A stretch of DNA of 51,967 nucleotides, taken from the NCBI GenBank assembly GCA_020048985.1, contig JAIFLR010000023.1:1-51967 (forward strand). The letters run 5' to 3'. Source of the DNA: Halobacteriovorax sp. (lineage in GTDB: Bacteria; Bdellovibrionota; Bacteriovoracia; Bacteriovoracales; Bacteriovoracaceae). Below are positions 1 to 11,275 of this stretch, one piece after another. A model generated the notes under the pieces. That model was not told the origin of the DNA, did not search any database, and was given only the letters and a program-made list of their open reading frames with translations. The position numbers and the translations under genes are program-made. Position 1 is the first letter of the stretch, and each line of letters starts with the position of its first letter.

Positions 1-1219
1 TATTTTTTGTATCAATCAAAAGCTCCAAGGGTCTTCCTCTTAAATTGTAATTTGAACCCATGCTATAACCATAAGCACCTGTATCCCTAAGGATAAGAAG
101 GTCCCCTGATTTAAGTGCCGGGAGAAGGCGGTTTGATCCAAAACAGTCGGTGGTCTCACAAATGGGGCCCACAACGTGGCACTCATGTTTGGCCTTGGCT
201 TCTCTCACTGGAATGAGATCGTGAAAGGCATCATAAAGTGAGGGCCTCATAAAATCATTCATTCCACCATCGACGATTACAAAATGGTTCTCTTCAGAAA
301 CTTTATTTCTTAAAACTTTCATAACGAAAACTCCCGCTTTCGCAACAATTCTTCGTCCTGGCTCAAATACCACTCTTGGTCTTAAATCAGATTTACTATA
401 AAAATGTTTATCCAGAGTGGCAGCAATCAGGTTCATATAACTTTCAATACTCGGAAGTTTTTTTGTTTCATCCGGATGATAGTCAACTCCGAGCCCGCCG
501 CCCACATCAAGAAACTCCAGCTTCGCGTTAGTTTTGAGAGCAACTTCGCTCAACCTCTGAACAGCTTTTTTAGTTGCCTTGAGATCAAGCAGCTGACTTC
601 CAATATGGACTGAAAGACCCACAAGTTGAGAGTGGCTCCAATATTTTGGTTTCCCTAGACTGGCGAGAACATCTTTCTCCAGAAGACCAAACTTATGAGT
701 CTTATTACCTGTAGAAATATGTTTATGAGTTTTTGGCTTTACCACTGGATTCAAGCGAAAACAGATGCGCGCCAGTTTATTGAGTTTTTTTGCACAGGCA
801 TTGATGAGTTCAAGTTCTTCTATCGACTCAACGTTGAATGAGTTAATACCTTTCCCCGGAAGCTTAAGGGCAAAAATGATTTCTTCTTCAGTTTTTCCTA
901 CGCCCGAAAAAACGATCTTATTGGCCGCAATTCCTGCTTCCAAGGCCCGTTTAAGTTCTCCACCAGAAACAATATCGGCACCAGATCCAAGTTTGGCAAG
1001 AATCTTGATGAGTTCTTTATTTGGATTAGATTTCATGGCAAAACAAACTAAAGGATTAATCAGGCCTGATGCTTTCGCCCCCTCATAAAACGAGGAATAG
1101 TTTTGGGTCAGAATTTCTTCTGAATAAAGGAAAAAAGGAGTTTTATTTTTCTTGGCCACACTTTCAATATCTATTTTTGAGAAGTGAAGTTTTTTATTCT
1201 TGTAGTTAAAGTCTTTCAC
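1..1219 (-). CDS. lysA: Diaminopimelate decarboxylase (3' end beyond window)
   Basis: Decarboxylates meso-diaminopimelate to L-lysine, the last step of lysine synthesis, in the cytoplasm with PLP. The protein starts with GTG at 1219 (VKDFNYKN), which overlaps the pyrE stop as GTGA, so translation is probably coupled. 406 codons are present; family members are about 415-420 residues, so only the last few are missing. The PLP lysine is K63 in CFAMKSNPN; a glycine-rich stretch LDVGGGLGVDYH, the motif FEPGRR and the substrate/PLP motif GPICETTDCFG follow in the family order. It is the last visible gene of the pyrimidine operon, an unusual position for a lysine gene. Confidence is high because all motifs of fold-type III decarboxylases are present. 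Confidence 0.93.
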   Translation of the reverse strand, partial: MKDFNYKNKKLHFSKIDIESVAKKNKTPFFLYSEEILTQNYSSFYEGAKASGLINPLVCFAMKSNPNKELIKILAKLGSGADIVSGGELKRALEAGIAANKIVFSGVGKTEEEIIFALKLPGKGINSFNVESIEELELINACAKKLNKLARICFRLNPVVKPKTHKHISTGNKTHKFGLLEKDVLASLGKPKYWSHSQLVGLSVHIGSQLLDLKATKKAVQRLSEVALKTNAKLEFLDVGGGLGVDYHPDETKKLPSIESYMNLIAATLDKHFYSKSDLRPRVVFEPGRRIVAKAGVFVMKVLRNKVSEENHFVIVDGGMNDFMRPSLYDAFHDLIPVREAKAKHECHVVGPICETTDCFGSNRLLPALKSGDLLILRDTGAYGYSMGSNYNLRGRPLELLIDTKN

Positions 1220-1833
1220 GGAAATACCACGCCTTTTCGCCATTCTATGACTTGATCAAGGGTTTTAGAGTCTAATACCTTATCATCATAGGCCACGCGG
1301 GCCAAGATATCAAAATGAGAAAGTGACTCAAAGCTTATTCCCGCCTCAGCAAATAGTTGGTCAACCTGTGAAAAGCCGTATGTGAAGATGCTAAGGACTT
1401 TCAGCACCGATAACTCAGCTTCCTGCAGCTTTTTGGCAGCGGCAATGGAGCTCTTACCGGTAGAGATCAAGTCTTCAATAAGCACGCATTTTGACCCAGA
1501 AGCTGCAAATCCCTCGATCGCATTTTGGCGGCCATGTTCCTTGGAGGAGCTTCTGACATAAATCATAGGAAGTTTCATTTCGTAGGCTATCCAGGCGGCC
1601 CAAGGAATACCAGCGGTCGCTGTGCCGGCAATACAGTCAAGCTCCAGGTTTTCAAGTTTTTTACAGAAAGCTTTGACGATAATTCCCCGGGATTCCACGG
1701 TGGAAATGAGTAGACGATTATCGCAGTAGACAGGAGATTTAATTCCAGAGGTCCATGTGAACAAATCATGAGGTCTCAGGAAAACTGCTTTCTCTTTTAA
1801 AAGAATTTTAGCAACGTTTTGGGCGTCATTCAT
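1216..1833 (-). CDS. pyrE: Orotate phosphoribosyltransferase
   Basis: Transfers the phosphoribosyl group of PRPP to orotate, giving OMP, the fifth step of UMP synthesis. The 205-residue length is usual. The PRPP-binding loop is VLIEDLISTGKSS (about residues 117-129), and the lysine-rich catalytic loop region SSSKEHGRQNAIEG (about 95-108) is present. The start ATG (MNDAQNVAK) lies 1 base beyond the pyrF stop, and its own stop overlaps the lysA GTG, so the gene sits tightly in the operon pyrB-carA-carB-pyrF-pyrE-lysA. Confidence 0.95.
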   Translation of the reverse strand: MNDAQNVAKILLKEKAVFLRPHDLFTWTSGIKSPVYCDNRLLISTVESRGIIVKAFCKKLENLELDCIAGTATAGIPWAAWIAYEMKLPMIYVRSSSKEHGRQNAIEGFAASGSKCVLIEDLISTGKSSIAAAKKLQEAELSVLKVLSIFTYGFSQVDQLFAEAGISFESLSHFDILARVAYDDKVLDSKTLDQVIEWRKGVVFP

Positions 1834-1834
1834 T

Positions 1835-2530
1835 TTATTTTCCTTCGAGGATATCTAAGAGTGCTTGTTTCGGATTGGCACTCTGAGTGATTGGTCGACC
1901 TATCACCATATAATCAGTCCCTAGAGCCAGAGCTTCTAAAGGAGTTGTTATCCGCTTTTGATCATTGGCCTCTTTTCCAATAGGTCGAATACCTGGAGTC
2001 ACGGTTAAGAAATCTTTTCCCAACAGTTTTTTTATCGCCGCTACTTCAAGGGGAGAGGAGACCACTCCATCGAAGTGACTATCTTTGGCAATTTTTGAAT
2101 AGTTAAGAACCGAAGCTTCAATTGTCCCCTGAATATTTTGGTCCAGATGCATTTGAGCTTCTGTCGTACTAGTCAGTTGAGTCACAGCAATCAGAAGAGG
2201 GCGCTGAGGCAGATTTCCTATCGCTTCAAAACTCTTCTCCATCATTTCTCTTCCGCCGGCCGCATGAACGTTCACCATATCAATGGGAAGACGACAGAGG
2301 GACTTTAAGCCTTGGGCAACAGTATTTGGGATATCATGCAGCTTAAGGTCCAGAAAAACTTTGAAGCCCAAATCCTTGGCCATAAAAACCACGTCAGGCC
2401 CCATGGAATAAAAAACTTCCATGCCAATTTTAACCCAGACTTTTTGCCCACTTAATTCTTTCATCATGTGGCCAAGCTTATCACTATCACTGATGTCTAA
2501 AGCGATAATGATTTTATCTGCTGAAATCAT
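1835..2530 (-). CDS. pyrF: Orotidine 5'-phosphate decarboxylase
   Basis: Decarboxylates OMP to UMP, the last step of the pathway. The 231-residue TIM-barrel protein carries the signature [13 protein letters not shown] with the catalytic D61-K63-D66 triad, and the phosphate-binding TPGIRP and [11 protein letters not shown] segments near the C-terminus. The start ATG overlaps the carB stop by 4 bases (ATGA), which suggests translational coupling. PyrE directly follows, so the last two steps of UMP synthesis are encoded side by side. Confidence 0.96.
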   Translation of the reverse strand: MISADKIIIALDISDSDKLGHMMKELSGQKVWVKIGMEVFYSMGPDVVFMAKDLGFKVFLDLKLHDIPNTVAQGLKSLCRLPIDMVNVHAAGGREMMEKSFEAIGNLPQRPLLIAVTQLTSTTEAQMHLDQNIQGTIEASVLNYSKIAKDSHFDGVVSSPLEVAAIKKLLGKDFLTVTPGIRPIGKEANDQKRITTPLEALALGTDYMVIGRPITQSANPKQALLDILEGK

Positions 2531-5500
2531 ACGATTGGATCCATTGTGTATGTATTTCTCTCAATCGTTTTTAAAAGGGCTTCAGTGGTGTCCAAAGAAG
2601 TTAAGCATAAAAGGCCTCTTTCCACTGCGCACCTTCGCATCTTGAATCCATCGGACTCAACATCTTTATTTTTTGAAATGGTGTTAATAATCAGAGAAAT
2701 TCTTCCTGATTTAATCTCTTTAATAATATCATTTTCAGATTGCCCTATTCGATCAACTGCCTTAACTGGAATACCTTCATTCCTGAGAAGTTTTGCAGTA
2801 CCAGCAGTTGCCACAAAATCAAATCCAACACTGTAGAAACGCTTGAATAGTTTAAGTGCTTCTTCTTTTTCTGAATCGTTGATCGTTGCCAGGATGGTGC
2901 CTGAATCAGGAATAATCATTCCAGCAGCGACAAAGGCTTTATGCAGAGCTTTTTCAAAAACCTTATCTTTACCCATCACTTCACCCGTAGACTTCATCTC
3001 TGGGCCAAGAGCAATTTCCACATCGGAGAGTTTAGCAAAAGAAAACACCGGTACTTTCACAGCGATATCATCTTTCGGGGCCAGGATTCCGTGGAAGTAT
3101 CCTTGCTTAATAAGGCTTTCCCCAAGTAAGGCTTTGGTGGCGATTTTTGCCATTTGCACGCCAGTTACTTTGGCCAAAAAAGGCACAGTACGGGATGAGC
3201 GCGGATTCACTTCAATAACGAAGACGTCGCCTTGATAAATTACGAATTGAAGATTGATCAGACCCTTAATGTTGAGGGCCTTGGTGATGGAAAGAGTGGT
3301 GGCCGTCAGACGATCCAAAATATCCTGAGAAACAGTTTGTGGAGGATAAACAGCAATGGAATCTCCGGAATGGACCCCAGCTTTTTCAATGTGCTCCATG
3401 ATCCCAGGGATGAAGACTGTCTCACCATCACAGATGGCATCAACTTCCATTTCCCGTCCAATCATATATCGGTCAATCAGGACTGGGTGCTCAGGATTTA
3501 CCTGAACCGCTCGTTTCATATAATCTAAAAGTTCGGCTTCGTTGTAGACGATCTCCATGGCGCGACCACCAAGAACATAAGATGGTCTTACGATTACCGG
3601 GAAACCAAGGTGAGCTGATTTTTCAACAGCTTCGCTCATGGAAGTAACAGTGCACCCAAGTGGCTGAGCAATATCCAAACTTCTTAATAATTCCTCAAAA
3701 CGTTTGCGGTTTTCAGCTCGGTCAATATCATCAACCGAAGTTCCGAGGATTTTTACTCCGCGCTTGGCCAAAGGCTCAGCGAGGTTAATCGCCGTTTGTC
3801 CACCAAACTGAACAATGACTCCAATCGGCTTTTCTCTTTCAACCACATTGAATACGTCTTCAACAGTTAAAGGTTCAAAGTAGAGTCTGTCTGAAATATT
3901 AAAATCAGTTGAGACAGTTTCGGGGTTATTGTTAATAACGATCGCCTCATAACCCATGGATCGTATGGCATCTATGGCATGGACAGTTGCGTAATCAAAC
4001 TCGATCCCTTGACCAATTCGAATGGGTCCTGAACCCAGTACAATGACTTTCTGCTTAGTTGTTTCTAAAACTTCGTCTTGAGATTCAAACGTTGAATAAT
4101 AATAAGGAGTAGTCGATTCAAATTCGCCTGCACATGTATCTACCATTTTAAAAACGGGCATGATGCCATTTTTCTTTCTCCACTGGTAGAAGTCGTACTC
4201 TGGTTCTTTAAATAAACGACAAAGATATTTATCTGAAAAACCCAGACGTTTGGCCTGTCTGATCGTGTCGACAGTCTTTCCTTTTTCAAGGAGTAAATTT
4301 TCAGTGGCAATAATGTTTTCAATCTTTCTCAAGAAGAAAAAATCAATTTTAGTCAATTCATTAATCGTTTGGGCCGTCATTCCACTTCTTAAGCCTTCGG
4401 CCACAGCAAAAAGACGCTCATCATCTTGGGCGAGAATTTTCTTGGTAATTTCAGTAATAGATTTTCCTCTTAAAGAGGGGAGTTCTAAGTGGTAGAGACC
4501 AACTTCAAGCGAACGAACGGCCTTGAGAAGTGACTCTTCAAGATTTCGTCCTATTGCCATAACCTCGCCTGTCGCCTTCATTTGAGTTCCAAGACGTCGG
4601 TTGGCAGTTACGAATTTATCAAAAGGAAAACGAGGGATTTTAAAGATTACATAATCGAGGGCAGGCTCAAAACATGCGAAGGTTTTTTTAGTCACTGGAT
4701 TGATAATTTCATCCAATGTCAGGCCGATAGATATTTTGGCAGCGATCTTTGCAATGGGGTAACCTGTAGCTTTAGAAGCAAGTGCAGATGACCTTGAAAC
4801 ACGAGGGTTAACCTCAATCACGTAATATTGAAATGAATGCGGGTCAAGAGCGTACTGGACGTTACATCCACCCTCGATTTTCAATGAACGAATAATTTTT
4901 AGCGCTGAAGATCTTAGAAGTTGGTATTCTTTATCGCTGAGTGTTTGGCTTGGGGCCACAACGATTGAATCTCCGGTATGAACTCCAACTGGGTCAATGT
5001 TTTCCATATTACAGACGATGATGCAGTTGTCACGTGCATCACGGATGACTTCGTATTCCACTTCCTTAAAGCCCGCAATTGATCTCTCAATCAGGCACTG
5101 ACCTATTGGGGAGGCAGCAATTCCAGAATTTGAAATGGTAATGAGTTCTGTTTCGTTGAGCGCAATCCCTCCGCCCGTTCCACCTAGAGTGAAAGCTGGA
5201 CGAACAATAAGGGGATAACCAATTTTATTGGCGAAATCTAAGGACTCCTCAACTGTTGTGACAATTCGACTTTCCGGAACCGGCTCGCCAATCTCATGCA
5301 TAAGATCTTTGAAAAGTTTTCGATCTTCAGCTTTTTGGATGGTGTCCACTTTACAACCGAGGAGCTGAACTCCCAGGCGCTTGAGGTGGCCCCCTTCCTC
5401 TAATTTTACAGCAAGATTCAGGGCGGTCTGTCCGCCTAGAGTCGGAAGTAGACCATCTGGTTTTTCTTTATGAATAATTTTTAGCAGGAATTCTACAGTA

Positions 5501-5706
5501 AGAGGCTCAATGTAAACCTTGTGGGCCGTTTCTTTATCGGTCATAATCGTGGCCGGGTTTGAGTTGACTAAAACAACTTCAATTCCTTCTTCGATCAAAG
5601 ACTTTACCGCCTGGGTTCCAGAGTAATCAAACTCCGCGGCCTGGCCAATGACAATTGGGCCAGATCCAATAACTAATACTTTTTTAATGTTTGGATTGCG
5701 TCCCAT
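2527..5706 (-). CDS. carB: Carbamoyl-phosphate synthase large subunit
   Basis: Makes carbamoyl phosphate from bicarbonate, ATP and the ammonia that CarA releases from glutamine. The 1059-residue protein has the usual internal duplication: two ATP-grasp synthetase halves, each opening with a related glycine-rich motif ([20 protein letters not shown] near residue 10 and [18 protein letters not shown] near 555), followed by a C-terminal MGS-like allosteric domain (about 930-1059) that binds effectors such as UMP in other bacteria. It starts 1 base after the carA stop. No truncation or missing motif was seen. Confidence 0.97.
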   Translation of the reverse strand: MGRNPNIKKVLVIGSGPIVIGQAAEFDYSGTQAVKSLIEEGIEVVLVNSNPATIMTDKETAHKVYIEPLTVEFLLKIIHKEKPDGLLPTLGGQTALNLAVKLEEGGHLKRLGVQLLGCKVDTIQKAEDRKLFKDLMHEIGEPVPESRIVTTVEESLDFANKIGYPLIVRPAFTLGGTGGGIALNETELITISNSGIAASPIGQCLIERSIAGFKEVEYEVIRDARDNCIIVCNMENIDPVGVHTGDSIVVAPSQTLSDKEYQLLRSSALKIIRSLKIEGGCNVQYALDPHSFQYYVIEVNPRVSRSSALASKATGYPIAKIAAKISIGLTLDEIINPVTKKTFACFEPALDYVIFKIPRFPFDKFVTANRRLGTQMKATGEVMAIGRNLEESLLKAVRSLEVGLYHLELPSLRGKSITEITKKILAQDDERLFAVAEGLRSGMTAQTINELTKIDFFFLRKIENIIATENLLLEKGKTVDTIRQAKRLGFSDKYLCRLFKEPEYDFYQWRKKNGIMPVFKMVDTCAGEFESTTPYYYSTFESQDEVLETTKQKVIVLGSGPIRIGQGIEFDYATVHAIDAIRSMGYEAIVINNNPETVSTDFNISDRLYFEPLTVEDVFNVVEREKPIGVIVQFGGQTAINLAEPLAKRGVKILGTSVDDIDRAENRKRFEELLRSLDIAQPLGCTVTSMSEAVEKSAHLGFPVIVRPSYVLGGRAMEIVYNEAELLDYMKRAVQVNPEHPVLIDRYMIGREMEVDAICDGETVFIPGIMEHIEKAGVHSGDSIAVYPPQTVSQDILDRLTATTLSITKALNIKGLINLQFVIYQGDVFVIEVNPRSSRTVPFLAKVTGVQMAKIATKALLGESLIKQGYFHGILAPKDDIAVKVPVFSFAKLSDVEIALGPEMKSTGEVMGKDKVFEKALHKAFVAAGMIIPDSGTILATINDSEKEEALKLFKRFYSVGFDFVATAGTAKLLRNEGIPVKAVDRIGQSENDIIKEIKSGRISLIINTISKNKDVESDGFKMRRCAVERGLLCLTSLDTTEALLKTIERNTYTMDPIV

Positions 5707-5707
5707 A

Positions 5708-6781
5708 TTAGTTCCTTATCGATTGTAAAAAGTCATCAAAGAGCCAGTTCGTATCTTCAGGTCCTGGACAGGCCTCAGGGTGGTATTGAACTGAGAAGGC
5801 CGGAAGTGTTTTATGCTTAAGACCCTCGATGGATTTATCATTGATGTTAATTTGTGTGACTTCAAGTTCTGAGGTTGCCACTGATCTTTCTGTTACAGCG
5901 TAACCGTGATTCTGAGAAGTCATAAAAACTTTTTCGAGTTTAAGATCTTTCACAGGGTGATTGCCACCACGGTTACCGAATTTCATTTTTTCAGTGTCTG
6001 CGCCATTGGCAAGGGCAAAAAGTTGGTGCCCCATGCAAATTGAAAACATGGGATAAGCTTTTTGCAAATCTCTGATAACTGGTAGAACTTCAGGAATATC
6101 TTTAGGATTCCCCGGGCCATTGGAGAGTAAAATTCCCTGAGGTCGGTAGCTTTGAATCATCTCAGTGGTGGCGTTCCATGGAACGACGACCACGTCACAG
6201 TTTCTTCTGAGGAGTGATCTTAGAATATTCTTTTTGTAACCAAAATCCATGAGGATAATTCTTTTTCCTTCCCCAGGAAAATGAATAGGGTTTTTGGTTG
6301 AGACTCTTGCAATTTGATCAGTTGGCATGGCACGGGAGAGTAATAATTCGACATTGTGAGACGGATAATCAACCGGAATGAGTACCGCCTTCATGACTCC
6401 GCGGTCTCTGATTTTTTTGGTAAGCTCTCTGGTATCAATTCCAGCTATCGCCGGGACTTTAAAACGTTTAAGCAGTTCTCTAAGAGAGTATTCATTTCTC
6501 CAGTTGGAGCCTTCTTCAGGGCACTCTCTGACAACCAAACCTTTTAAGGCGGGAGTGAGAGATTCAAAATCATCTTTATTTACTCCATAGTTACCAATCA
6601 ATGGATAAGTCATGACAACAATTTGGTCACAGTACGAAGGGTCCGAAATAATTTCCTGGTAGCCAGTCATACTCGTATTAAAAACCAATTCACCTAATGA
6701 AAAGGCATGGTCAATATCAAAGCCTACTGATTCCCCGATGTACTCTTCACCTGTTTCAAGAACAAGTTTAATTTGTTTCAT
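5708..6781 (-). CDS. carA: Carbamoyl-phosphate synthase small (glutaminase) subunit
   Basis: Class I glutamine amidotransferase that hydrolyses glutamine and passes ammonia to CarB. The 357 residues comprise an N-terminal CPSase small domain and a C-terminal amidotransferase domain. The catalytic cysteine is C249 in [14 protein letters not shown], and the His/Glu pair is H334 and E336 in [11 protein letters not shown]. The ATG overlaps the pyrB stop by one base. CarA, CarB and PyrB together cover the first two committed steps of pyrimidine synthesis. Confidence 0.96.
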   Translation of the reverse strand: MKQIKLVLETGEEYIGESVGFDIDHAFSLGELVFNTSMTGYQEIISDPSYCDQIVVMTYPLIGNYGVNKDDFESLTPALKGLVVRECPEEGSNWRNEYSLRELLKRFKVPAIAGIDTRELTKKIRDRGVMKAVLIPVDYPSHNVELLLSRAMPTDQIARVSTKNPIHFPGEGKRIILMDFGYKKNILRSLLRRNCDVVVVPWNATTEMIQSYRPQGILLSNGPGNPKDIPEVLPVIRDLQKAYPMFSICMGHQLFALANGADTEKMKFGNRGGNHPVKDLKLEKVFMTSQNHGYAVTERSVATSELEVTQININDKSIEGLKHKTLPAFSVQYHPEACPGPEDTNWLFDDFLQSIRN

Positions 6782-7686
6782 TAGCTTCTCCCATTAATGA
6801 TCAATTCGAGGATGGCCATTCTGGCGGCTACGCCATTATTCATTTGTTTAAAAATTCTGGATTGAGAATGTTCAACCATATCATCGGAAATCTCTACACC
6901 TCGGTTGAATGGTCCTGGGTGGAGTATAATGGCATTCTTTTTCATGCTTAATTGTCTTCTGTGGTTCATGCCAAACTGGTGGTGATAGGCCTTTGGATCC
7001 AGATCCAAATCCTCATGGCGCTCAAGTTGAATTCTAAGCATCATGACTGCATCGACTGTTGGAAGAATTGTATCGAAGTCTGCTTTTTGAACGTGTGAGT
7101 CCGTCACTTCCGGAAGGAGCGTCTCTGGTCCACATAAATAAATTTGCATCCCAAAGATTTTTGCAGCAACCATAAGTGAGCCTGCCACTCGTGAGTGCTT
7201 CACGTCTCCGCAGACAGCGACTTTGAGTCCTTCTAGTTTTCCAAATTCCTGAAAAAGAGTTAGCAGGTCCAGAAGGCCCTGAGAAGGATGCTCGAACTTA
7301 CCTGCGCCAGCGTTTACCAAAGGTAACTTAAGAAAAGGTTGTAGTTGTTCAACAATATGATCATCTGCATGTCGAAAAATAATTCCGTCTACACCTAAGC
7401 TCTCTAGGGACTTCAGAGTGTCGTAAACTGTTTCGCCTTTTTTGACACTCGAGTGCTCTGGTACGAAGTTGACGATGTCAGCACCCAATCTTTTTGCAGC
7501 AATTTCAAATGAACAGCGAGTCCGTGTACTAGGCTCGTAAAACACGTTAGCAAAAATCCGGTTTTTTAAAAGATGGTGGATTTTTTCTGGAGAATGTTGG
7601 TTTTGAAAAAAGAATTGTGCCCTATGAATAAGGGATAATAAATCGGACTGGGGAAAACTAGAGAGTGACAGGAAATGCTTGATCAT
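6781..7686 (-). CDS. pyrB: Aspartate carbamoyltransferase catalytic subunit
   Basis: Condenses carbamoyl phosphate with aspartate to N-carbamoyl-aspartate. The 301 residues include the carbamoyl-phosphate loop FYEPSTRTRCSF (STRT at about 53-56) and the HPSQGLLD motif. It is the first gene of the operon; the start ATG is preceded by a good ribosome binding site (CAGGAGAAG). No pyrI regulatory gene or pyrC is next to it, so any regulation is not visible here. The 182-base gap to the divergent uvrB must hold the operon promoter, but I could not assign -35/-10 boxes with confidence. Confidence 0.95.
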   Translation of the reverse strand: MIKHFLSLSSFPQSDLLSLIHRAQFFFQNQHSPEKIHHLLKNRIFANVFYEPSTRTRCSFEIAAKRLGADIVNFVPEHSSVKKGETVYDTLKSLESLGVDGIIFRHADDHIVEQLQPFLKLPLVNAGAGKFEHPSQGLLDLLTLFQEFGKLEGLKVAVCGDVKHSRVAGSLMVAAKIFGMQIYLCGPETLLPEVTDSHVQKADFDTILPTVDAVMMLRIQLERHEDLDLDPKAYHHQFGMNHRRQLSMKKNAIILHPGPFNRGVEISDDMVEHSQSRIFKQMNNGVAARMAILELIINGRS

Positions 7687-7868
7687 TCTTCTCCTGAAGT
7701 CGTGCTATATTGTTAAAAGAAAATTGAAAAGGAATAGGATATACTAACGGATTGTAGGCGTGATAACTTAAATTGATGCAGGGAAGCATCATACTCATAA
7801 GACATTTTCCTAGACTGAGATTTGAACTTAATTTCCAACAACTGTGACCGTTTTGCAAGAATAAATAT

Positions 7869-9869
7869 ATGACAACTAAATTCAAATTAGAATCGGCTTT
7901 TAAACCTATGGGGGACCAGCCCTTTGCCATCGAGAAAATCACCAAAGCTTTCATGGACAATGAGAAATTTCAGACACTTCTGGGAGTTACTGGCTCCGGA
8001 AAGACCTTTGCCATGGCCAATGTGATTCAAAGCTTGGGGAAAAAAACTCTTATTCTCGCCCCCAACAAAACGTTGGCGGCTCAGCTATTCGGTGAGTTTA
8101 AAGAGTTTTTCCCTGATAACGCTGTAGAGTATTTTGTTTCTTATTACGATTATTATCAGCCAGAAGCCTATGTTCCGGGCTCAGATACTTATATTGAGAA
8201 AGACTCAGCTATCAATGATGAAATCGACAAGCTCAGGCATTCGGCCACTAGATCCCTTTTTGACCGAGAGGATGTGATAGTGATTGCTTCGGTCAGTTGC
8301 ATCTACGGAATCGGAGCTCCAGAGGAGTATTACAATCAGCGGATCATTCTGTTTAATCAGGACAAATTCGATCGAGATGAACTCTTGCGAAGATTGGTCG
8401 AAATTCAGTATCAAAGAAATGATGTGGATTTTCACCGGGGTACCTTCAGAGTCAGAGGGGACGTGGTCGAGATTTTTCCAGCCTATGAAGAATCCCAAGT
8501 TGTGAGAGTTGAATTTTTTGATGATGTCATAGACGGCATTTCAATTATTGACCCACTTCGAGGCAAGGTCATTCAGTCTTTAAATCGGGTCGATATCTAT
8601 CCCAAGAGTCATTACGTTGTGGGTAAAGATAAATTGAAGTCCGCCGTTGAGCAGATCAAGCTTGAGCTTCGGGACAGACTCAAGGAACTTCAAGATCAAA
8701 ATAAGTTAGTTGAGTTTCAGCGACTGCAGCAGCGAACGCTGCTGGATCTGGAAATGTTGGATGAGATGGGTTTTTGTCCCGGAATTGAGAACTATTCCAG
8801 ACATATGTCAGGGGCAAATGCCGGAGATCCTCCTCCTACATTGATAGATTATTTTAAGAAAGATTTTCTCATGATTATAGATGAGTCACACGTGACGATT
8901 CCTCAGGTAGGTGGAATGTACAAAGGTGACAGGGCCAGAAAGCAGAATCTTGTGGATTACGGATTCAGGTTACCTAGTGCCCTAGATAACAGGCCCCTTA
9001 ATTTTGAAGAATTTGAATCAAAATTAGACCAGGTACTCTTTGTTTCCGCTACTCCTGCAAAATATGAACTAGAGCAAACCAAAGGCGAATACGTTGAGCA
9101 AATCATTCGCCCCACCGGTCTGCTTGACCCAGTGATTGATTTTAAAGATGCTAAAAATCAGGTCGATGACATGCTGATTGAAGCGAAAAAAGTAATTGCG
9201 AAGGGCAACCGCGTGCTCATTACAACACTGACCAAGCGCCTGGCCGAAGAACTCACAACCTTTTATAGAGGTGTGGGAATGCGGATTAAATACTTACACT
9301 CTGATATTGAGACTCTGGAGAGGATGGAGATCATTCGAGATTTGCGCCTAGGGGAGTTTGATATTTTAGTCGGGATTAATCTCCTTCGTGAGGGGTTGGA
9401 TATTCCTGAGGTCTCTTTGGTGGGAATCCTGGATGCAGATAAGGAAGGTTTTTTGCGCTCAACCCGCTCCTTAATTCAAACTATCGGCAGGGCCGCCAGA
9501 AACTCGGAAGGACGGGTTATCCTTTATGGGTTTAAAAAAACTCCCAGTATCAACGAAGCGATGCAAATAACTGCCGAGCGTAGGGAAAAGCAGAGCAAAT
9601 ATAATACCCAACATGGCATTACGCCTAAAACCATCAATAAAAAGGTGAGCGGGGGCGTGATTGAGGTCCTCAGGGGAGTGAAGAAGTCAGATAAAAAAGG
9701 ACGGAATAAGGAAATTTCCGATCAGATCCTTTCTCCAGCAGCAATTGATGCTAAAATAACAGAGTTAAAGCAAATGATGAAAGAAGCGGTCCAGGGGCTT
9801 AGATTTGAAGAAGCCGCCAAGCTTAGGGATGAAGTTAAGAAACTTACAGATTTAAGGTTTATGTTATGA
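7869..9869 (+). CDS. uvrB: Excinuclease ABC subunit B
   Basis: Helicase-like damage-verification subunit of nucleotide excision repair, working with UvrA and UvrC. The 666 residues contain Walker A GVTGSGKT (39-46), the beta-hairpin tyrosines in [17 protein letters not shown] (about 89-105), the DESH Walker B box (about 338), helicase motif [11 protein letters not shown] (about 538-546), and a C-terminal UVR motif (about 630-665) that contacts UvrC. The ribosome binding site is weak (GCAAGAA). It is transcribed divergently from the pyr operon, and its stop overlaps the start of the next small gene as ATGA. Confidence 0.97.
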   Translation: MTTKFKLESAFKPMGDQPFAIEKITKAFMDNEKFQTLLGVTGSGKTFAMANVIQSLGKKTLILAPNKTLAAQLFGEFKEFFPDNAVEYFVSYYDYYQPEAYVPGSDTYIEKDSAINDEIDKLRHSATRSLFDREDVIVIASVSCIYGIGAPEEYYNQRIILFNQDKFDRDELLRRLVEIQYQRNDVDFHRGTFRVRGDVVEIFPAYEESQVVRVEFFDDVIDGISIIDPLRGKVIQSLNRVDIYPKSHYVVGKDKLKSAVEQIKLELRDRLKELQDQNKLVEFQRLQQRTLLDLEMLDEMGFCPGIENYSRHMSGANAGDPPPTLIDYFKKDFLMIIDESHVTIPQVGGMYKGDRARKQNLVDYGFRLPSALDNRPLNFEEFESKLDQVLFVSATPAKYELEQTKGEYVEQIIRPTGLLDPVIDFKDAKNQVDDMLIEAKKVIAKGNRVLITTLTKRLAEELTTFYRGVGMRIKYLHSDIETLERMEIIRDLRLGEFDILVGINLLREGLDIPEVSLVGILDADKEGFLRSTRSLIQTIGRAARNSEGRVILYGFKKTPSINEAMQITAERREKQSKYNTQHGITPKTINKKVSGGVIEVLRGVKKSDKKGRNKEISDQILSPAAIDAKITELKQMMKEAVQGLRFEEAAKLRDEVKKLTDLRFML

Positions 9870-10152
9870 AGGCATTATTGAGTTTTATATTTTTATCGGG
9901 ATTGGCCGTCGCCCAAAGAAGCCTATCTTCTCTGTCCTCGTTGAGAATCATTCACTCTCAGACCAAGTCGGGAAATTTACCGTTCAAGGAAAACTGCTGA
10001 AATATGTTTCTGTTAAATCAGGGCAGACAGAGCCGGTAGAAATTGAAAATAAGTCAGCATCAAACGTCGTCTTTGTTCCTGTTAGTCCAGCGTTTCAGGA
10101 AGCGGAATTAATTTTTGGTAAGAAGGCATATGAAATCCCATCAAAAAAATAA
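9866..10152 (+). pseudogene. Small secreted protein, apparently broken by a -1 base frameshift
   Basis: An ATG at 9866 overlaps the uvrB stop (ATGA) and encodes a good signal peptide, [17 protein letters not shown]. In that frame translation leaves coding-like sequence at once and stops after 44 codons. From 9916 another frame carries a plausible mature protein (KKPIFSVLVENHSLSDQVG...) for 78 codons, ending at 10152. Adding one A to the AAA at 9915-9917 would join them as AVA-QKKPIFSVLVE, giving a secreted protein of about 95 residues. This is either a real mutation or a one-base homopolymer sequencing error. Function unknown; position suggests co-transcription with uvrB and the next gene, which it overlaps by 23 bases. 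Confidence 0.6.
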
Positions 10153-11275
10153 GTTTCAAAAAGTAATACTTGTCATCTCTGACCTGCATCTTAGTGCCGG
10201 TAAAATGATCAAGGGAAAGCGAAATCTTCTCGAAGATTTTCATTACGACAATGAGCTTATTGATTTTTTAAATTACTACTCTGAAGGTGATTACAAAGAC
10301 GTTGCCGTAGAGCTGGTTATTAATGGTGATTTTTTTGACTTCCTGGCGGTTCCTTACGTCGAATTCTACGATGATGAATTCTGGAGTGAGAAGGCTGCCA
10401 TGGCGAAACTGAAAATGGTCATGTCTGCACATAAAAGTGTCATGGAAGCAATGAAGAGGTTTGTTTCATGCCCTGACAAGAGCATCGTCTACATTATTGG
10501 AAATCATGACGCCGAATTTGTTTTTGATTCACTCAAACATGAATTTGTGTCATTTTTCGGAGAGTATTCTTACAAGGTAAGTATTTCTAACAGTGTTACT
10601 ACTCACGTGCCTACCAAAGGTGTGTCCATCCAGCATGGCCATCAGTATGAGAGGGCGCATGATTTTGACCAGGAAAATGCGGTCATTGAAACTCTAAATG
10701 GGGAAAAGTATTTCAACCCACCTTGGGGATCTTATTATGTTACCAACGTCATTAATAAGTATAAGCAAGAAAGAAGTTTTATTAATTCCGTAAGGCCGAT
10801 TAAACATTTTCTTATTCATGGCCTGTTATTTGATACCTTTTTCACTCTGCGTTTCATGCTTTCCAACATCTATTATTTCGTCATGGTTCGGTTTTGGCAT
10901 TTTTATATGATGAAAAAAAGTTTTAAGCAGATTTTTCAGGATCTCTATAGAGAGCTTGAACTTTTTCAGGATTTTGAGACACTGACCCGCCATTATTTTG
11001 AAAAAACTCCCGAGTCACGTGTCCTGATCGTGGGACACACGCACAATCCCACTCTGAGAATTTTTAACGATGGAACTATTTTTATTAACACGGGAACATG
11101 GACGAGAATGGTGAATCTAGATTTAGGGCAGTGGAATTATGGCAATGTGCTAACCTATGCTAAAATCCTGGTCAGAAATACAGAATATGAAATTGATGAT
11201 TTTGATAAGAATGTCGAAGTCGATCTTAAGTACTGGCTCGGTATAAATAATCTACCATACTCAGAATATCACTAA
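10130..11275 (+). CDS. Calcineurin-like metallophosphoesterase, LpxH-like
   Basis: The 381-residue protein has the full metallophosphoesterase motif set: SDLHLSAG near the N-terminus, NGDFFDFL, IGNHDAEF, HGHQYERAHD and GHTHNP. The order and spacing resemble UDP-2,3-diacylglucosamine pyrophosphatase (LpxH) and its relatives, but it is longer than LpxH (about 240 residues). The extra part includes a hydrophobic stretch (about 235-265, rich in F, L, I and Y) that could bind it to the membrane. I chose ATG 10130 because AAGAAGG lies 5 bases upstream; a TTG at 10115 is in frame but lacks such a site. Substrate unknown. Confidence 0.85.
   Translation: MKSHQKNKFQKVILVISDLHLSAGKMIKGKRNLLEDFHYDNELIDFLNYYSEGDYKDVAVELVINGDFFDFLAVPYVEFYDDEFWSEKAAMAKLKMVMSAHKSVMEAMKRFVSCPDKSIVYIIGNHDAEFVFDSLKHEFVSFFGEYSYKVSISNSVTTHVPTKGVSIQHGHQYERAHDFDQENAVIETLNGEKYFNPPWGSYYVTNVINKYKQERSFINSVRPIKHFLIHGLLFDTFFTLRFMLSNIYYFVMVRFWHFYMMKKSFKQIFQDLYRELELFQDFETLTRHYFEKTPESRVLIVGHTHNPTLRIFNDGTIFINTGTWTRMVNLDLGQWNYGNVLTYAKILVRNTEYEIDDFDKNVEVDLKYWLGINNLPYSEYH

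Noticed and set aside
7775-7790. GATGC/GCATC hairpin in the pyrB-uvrB gap as attenuator
   Set aside because: Six-base arms without T tract, on a leader whose start is unknown; not enough support.
9912-9918. CCCAAAG as a programmed -1 frameshift site
   Set aside because: The reading frame places codon boundaries at GCC CAA AGA, so the heptamer is not in the X-XXY-YYZ phase, and no stimulatory structure was evident.
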